Assembly: GCA_016987375.1 (NCBI GenBank)
Contig: PJRA01000016.1
Coordinates: 1 to 60,497 of the forward strand
Direction: 5' to 3'
DNA length: 60,497 nt
DNA from: Brachionus koreanus
Taxonomy: Eukaryota; Rotifera; Eurotatoria; Ploima; Brachionidae
Within the stretch, counting starts at the first letter, position 1; every line of letters begins with the position of its first letter. This document shows positions 57,759 through 60,497 of this stretch, piece by piece. A program made the position numbers and the translations under genes. Below the pieces are notes generated by a model. That model was not told where the DNA came from, did not search any database, and saw only the letters and a list, made by a program, of their open reading frames with translations.

Positions 57759-58628
57759 ATGAATTATTTAAAATGCGTTCTAGTGGGCTCGCCATTCTCA
57801 GGCAAAACTTCACTTATCAACCGATTTATGAGTGGAACATTCGAAAATAAGTATTCTAATGTTCTGACCACATACAATGTAAACATGATCTACAAAATAG
57901 ATTCGATCAAAAACGATCTTAAACAATTCGGCTTCAAAGCCAACATATCCGAAACAGAAGAGAACAAAATTTTCAATTTTAAAATATTTGAATACAATCC
58001 AGAGTGTTCAACAGAAAATGAATTTAACAATGTCGATGTAGTGATTTTGTGCTATCGTCTCGACTCGCAAGAGAGCAAGGATTTTTTATTGAAAAATGTA
58101 TTAACAATTGTGAATTCAAAGTGGCCAAATGTTCCTAAAATTTTGGTTTCGTGTTGTTGCGATTTAGAATTTGGATTTGATGAAAGGTTTGTACAAAATG
58201 TGAATGCAAAACGTCATTATTTGTGTTCGTCAAAAGCTGATAACATGGTAACTGAAATGTTTATTGATTCGTTTAAAATAGCAGCACTAAATCATTTGGC
58301 CAAAAGAGATAGACTAAGCAATGAGCTTGGTGAGTGGGTATTGTGTGAATCTAAAAATCGACTAGATAAAGAGTTGTTTGGACTAAATTCAATAAGAATG
58401 AATGAAAATTTGAAAAAAAGCAAATATTGGAAGTCAGCTAGTCGATTTATCCTAAGTCTATTTGCCTTTAGTTGTATATGTATGTATTTTATTAGCGTAC
58501 AGTATTGTTTACGCAATAAAAGTCATTGTGATGAAATCTATGAGCTAAGTAAAGAAGCATTAAATGAGTCATTAAGTGCATTGAACGAGTCATATTTAGG
58601 ATTTGTTGATCAAATTAAAAATATTTAA
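57759..58628 (+). CDS. Divergent Rho-like GTPase-fold protein with C-terminal membrane anchor
   Basis: 289 residues, one exon. The N-terminal MNYLKCVLVGSPFSGKTSLI carries an intact P-loop GSPFSGKT (10-17), placed as in Rho/Ras proteins, and LTTYN near 36-40 may stand for the switch I threonine region. Other GTPase motifs are degraded: no D-x-x-G (the G3 position reads FEYNP), the N-K-x-D motif is replaced by SCCCD (131-135), and G5 reads CSSKA (156-160). It may bind nucleotide weakly or act as a pseudo-GTPase. Instead of a CaaX box it ends with a transmembrane segment (about 229-249, FILSLFAFSCICMYFISVQYC) and about 40 polar residues, so the catalytic-like domain would face the cytosol as a tail-anchored-like or single-pass protein. 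I do not recognise an orthologue. Confidence 0.75.
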   Translation: MNYLKCVLVGSPFSGKTSLINRFMSGTFENKYSNVLTTYNVNMIYKIDSIKNDLKQFGFKANISETEENKIFNFKIFEYNPECSTENEFNNVDVVILCYRLDSQESKDFLLKNVLTIVNSKWPNVPKILVSCCCDLEFGFDERFVQNVNAKRHYLCSSKADNMVTEMFIDSFKIAALNHLAKRDRLSNELGEWVLCESKNRLDKELFGLNSIRMNENLKKSKYWKSASRFILSLFAFSCICMYFISVQYCLRNKSHCDEIYELSKEALNESLSALNESYLGFVDQIKNI

Positions 58629-59188
58629 AATTTATTTATTTATTTAAAGAAAATATGATTTTCTTTATTTAAGAATAAAAGAACAATTCAAGTTCTTTGA
58701 TTTTATTTTAGTTTCATCACTTAACATCACTTAACATTTTTATAAAAATGTTTTGATATTTAATTTTTTTTTCAAATAAGGGACGTGTAGAATTGAAATC
58801 AATCAAACTTAGTATTTAAAATGAAATAAACAGTAATAAAAAGATAAAAATTGTATATTTTGTTTTTAAGACTTGTTTTAAATTAAATAAAACTTTTAAA
58901 AAAATTCATTTAATTTTTATTTATTTTTTTTTATATTAAAAATTCCTTTTATTTTGTTTAAACAAAAAAAATTCAAAAATATAAATTGAATTATTTGGTC
59001 TTTTTAGAAAACTTTAAACATTATTAAACATCTTTAATTTCTTAATTTTATTTATATGTGCTTACAACAATTAAACTGATTTTTATTAATTATATTTATT
59101 TCAAAAAGAATTTAAAAATAAATTTTGTTTTATTTTTTTTCAAATATTCAAGTTTTATTTGAAATTTAATTTCTATTTTAATTAATTT
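58629..59188. other. Convergent intergenic region
   Basis: 560 bases of T- and A-rich sequence between two converging genes; holds both 3' ends. aataaa copies occur near 58673-58678 (plus), consistent with a polyadenylation signal for the GTPase-like gene. Confidence 0.55.
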
Positions 59189-60434
59189 TTACTCAAATGA
59201 TGGACTTACAGAATTTGCACTTTTTCTGGCATTATTCTGTAACATGATAAGCTTAAATTTTTTCAATATTTCTTCATCAGTTGCAATCAATTGTGCTTTA
59301 GTTGGCTTTTTTTCTTCAACATAGCTTTCTTTTTTATTTTGGCCATATTTGGCATTATCATTGTCTTTTTTCTTTTTATTATCAGAATTGGCACACAGTA
59401 TTTTTTTCACAGGAGTCCATGGTAAATCCATTAAGCATAGAACTAGCAAAATAAGACCAAGAACACTTACTGATATTGCCAAGGCACTTTTTCTGCCTTC
59501 TTCAAGAGCGTTTGGAATTTCTAAATTTTTTTTTTAAATACAAACAAAGAAAATTAAATTAATTGAATTAACCGATTTCACAATTTCTTCCTTTATAGAA
59601 TGGAGTGCAATCACATGTATAATTATTCACTTTATTGTTACATGTAGCTCCATGTAAACAAGGCACACTGTTGCAATTATCTACCATTATTTCACACAAA
59701 GATCCTTGAAAGCCTGGCTCACAAGTGCACAAAACTCTTCCACTGTTAATATAACAAGTTCCATTATTTCTACATTGATTATCAGCTTTGTTACATTTTA
59801 CTTTAGAAAAAAAAATTACAAATATTTTTTTTTTTCATTTCTAAATAAAAAAATTTATTTGTTACATTGAGCTTCGCATATATAGCCCATGTTAGTGGTG
59901 CCAAAGTCATCATTTATTTCATATTCAAAAGTTGCCGAATTGTTATTGCGCAGAAAAGATTTTTTTTTCTTATAACTTGTGAAATTTTCTTTCATGTATC
60001 CAAATGAATGATAAATATGACTGCTCCACGACCAAATTCTTTTGTTTTCAGCATCAAGGTTTAAATCGGTCCAAAAATTACTAGTATACTTGTTGCCTTT
60101 GAACCAAAACGAAAACGCAATTGTCTCAGCTAGTGATTCGAATGCAATCAAATGAGTAAATGCATCCGTAGCATTATGCTCAAACATGCACGCATCATAA
60201 GCTTCTTTCCAATTGAAACCAGTTGCATTCATGAAAAAATAGCATCCGTTGTTTATGCGTTGATAGTTTGATGGACACTCGTCAAAAGTAGCTTGAAATA
60301 AAAGATTAATTCAAATATTTATTCTATGTGCTTCATTTAAATTTCTTATTACCAGAAAAATCTGTTGCTTTGACCAAACGCTTTGCGATTAGAACAAGCA
60401 GTGTAAAAAAGTGTGATGATTTCTTGGCATACAT
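59189..60434 (-). CDS. Type I receptor: C-type lectin, two EGF repeats, transmembrane helix
   Basis: Four exons on the minus strand, 60434-60353, 60291-59866, 59800-59573 and 59520-59189, with GT-AG introns of 61, 65 and 52 nt, join in phase to 355 residues. The N-terminus MYAKKSSHFFTLLVLIAKRL is a signal-like sequence. Exon 2 is a C-type lectin domain: CPSNYQRINNGCYFF at its start, WKEAYDAC, then FWTDLN and GYICEAQC at the end. The W-N-D calcium-site motif is not evident, so sugar binding may be lost. Exon 3 encodes two EGF-like modules, each with six cysteines (CNKADNQCRNNGTC and CNSVPCLHGATC). Exon 4 carries the transmembrane helix ALAISVSVLGLILLVLCLMD and a Lys-rich cytoplasmic tail of about 80 residues. 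It is a plausible adhesion or recognition receptor; no orthologue recognised. Confidence 0.85.
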
Positions 60435-60497
60435 TTGATTTTTTCTTTTTTTTTTAAGTCGAAATAAGAAATATGAAAAAAATTTAAAAAAAAAATC

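Noticed and set aside
1..60497. CRISPR arrays, bacterial operons, riboswitches or viral genomes
   Set aside because: None seen; the sequence has introns, a telomere and animal genes throughout.

Overview
The window reads as the end of a chromosome from a small, very AT-rich invertebrate animal. It opens on 88 bases of (CCCTAA)n, the C-rich strand of a TTAGGG telomere. Introns are tiny (mostly 50-100 nt, GT-AG). The genes are clearly animal: IGF2BP/Imp, CPEB1/Orb, a CDK5 activator (p35 type), DDX28, fibrocystin-L (PKHD1L1) and a protostome-type intermediate filament protein with a lamin tail. TTAGGG telomeres argue against insects (TTAGG) and nematodes (TTAGGC). Together with the AT richness and compact introns this suggests a lophotrochozoan or rotifer, perhaps a monogonont rotifer such as Brachionus; the species is inference.

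Layout. 1-88 telomere. 89-5440 subtelomere without an intact gene, but with a TA-flanked inverted-repeat element (676-1067), a TTAA-flanked inverted-repeat element (3753-3990) with a related single end at 1220-1283, a dispersed direct repeat, and a decayed LINE reverse transcriptase (4118-4530). Then on the plus strand: an intronless Imp/IGF2BP gene (5441-7675), a large fold-back element (8051-8379), an intronless CPEB1 gene (9504-11417), a three-exon gene with a 4E-T-like eIF4E-binding motif (13214-14314), and an intermediate filament gene (18983-20941). On the minus strand follow a CDK5 activator (22807-24414), a type II membrane glycosyltransferase resembling fucosyltransferases (29662-30936), a broken Crinkler-type P-loop NTPase gene (32385-34381) and mitochondrial DDX28 (36042-37964).

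The right third is dominated by one plus-strand gene, a fibrocystin-L homologue (39726-55893). I resolved it into 41 exons that join in frame to 4471 codons, with a signal peptide at one end and a GPI-anchor-like tail at the other. It is followed by an intron-containing tRNA-Ser(AGA) (56014-56132), a divergent Rho-like GTPase-fold protein with a C-terminal membrane anchor (57759-58628), and, on the minus strand, a four-exon type I receptor with a C-type lectin domain and two EGF repeats (59189-60434).

How the genes relate. Three neighbours near the telomere, Imp, CPEB1 and the 4E-T-like protein, all plausibly act on masked or localised mRNA, and CPEB-4E-T-eIF4E is a known repressor complex in vertebrate oocytes. 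Their adjacency may be chance, but it is the most interesting possible functional grouping here. No prokaryote-like operon, CRISPR array or plainly new multi-gene system is visible. All positions come from reading by eye; no alignment or profile search was run.
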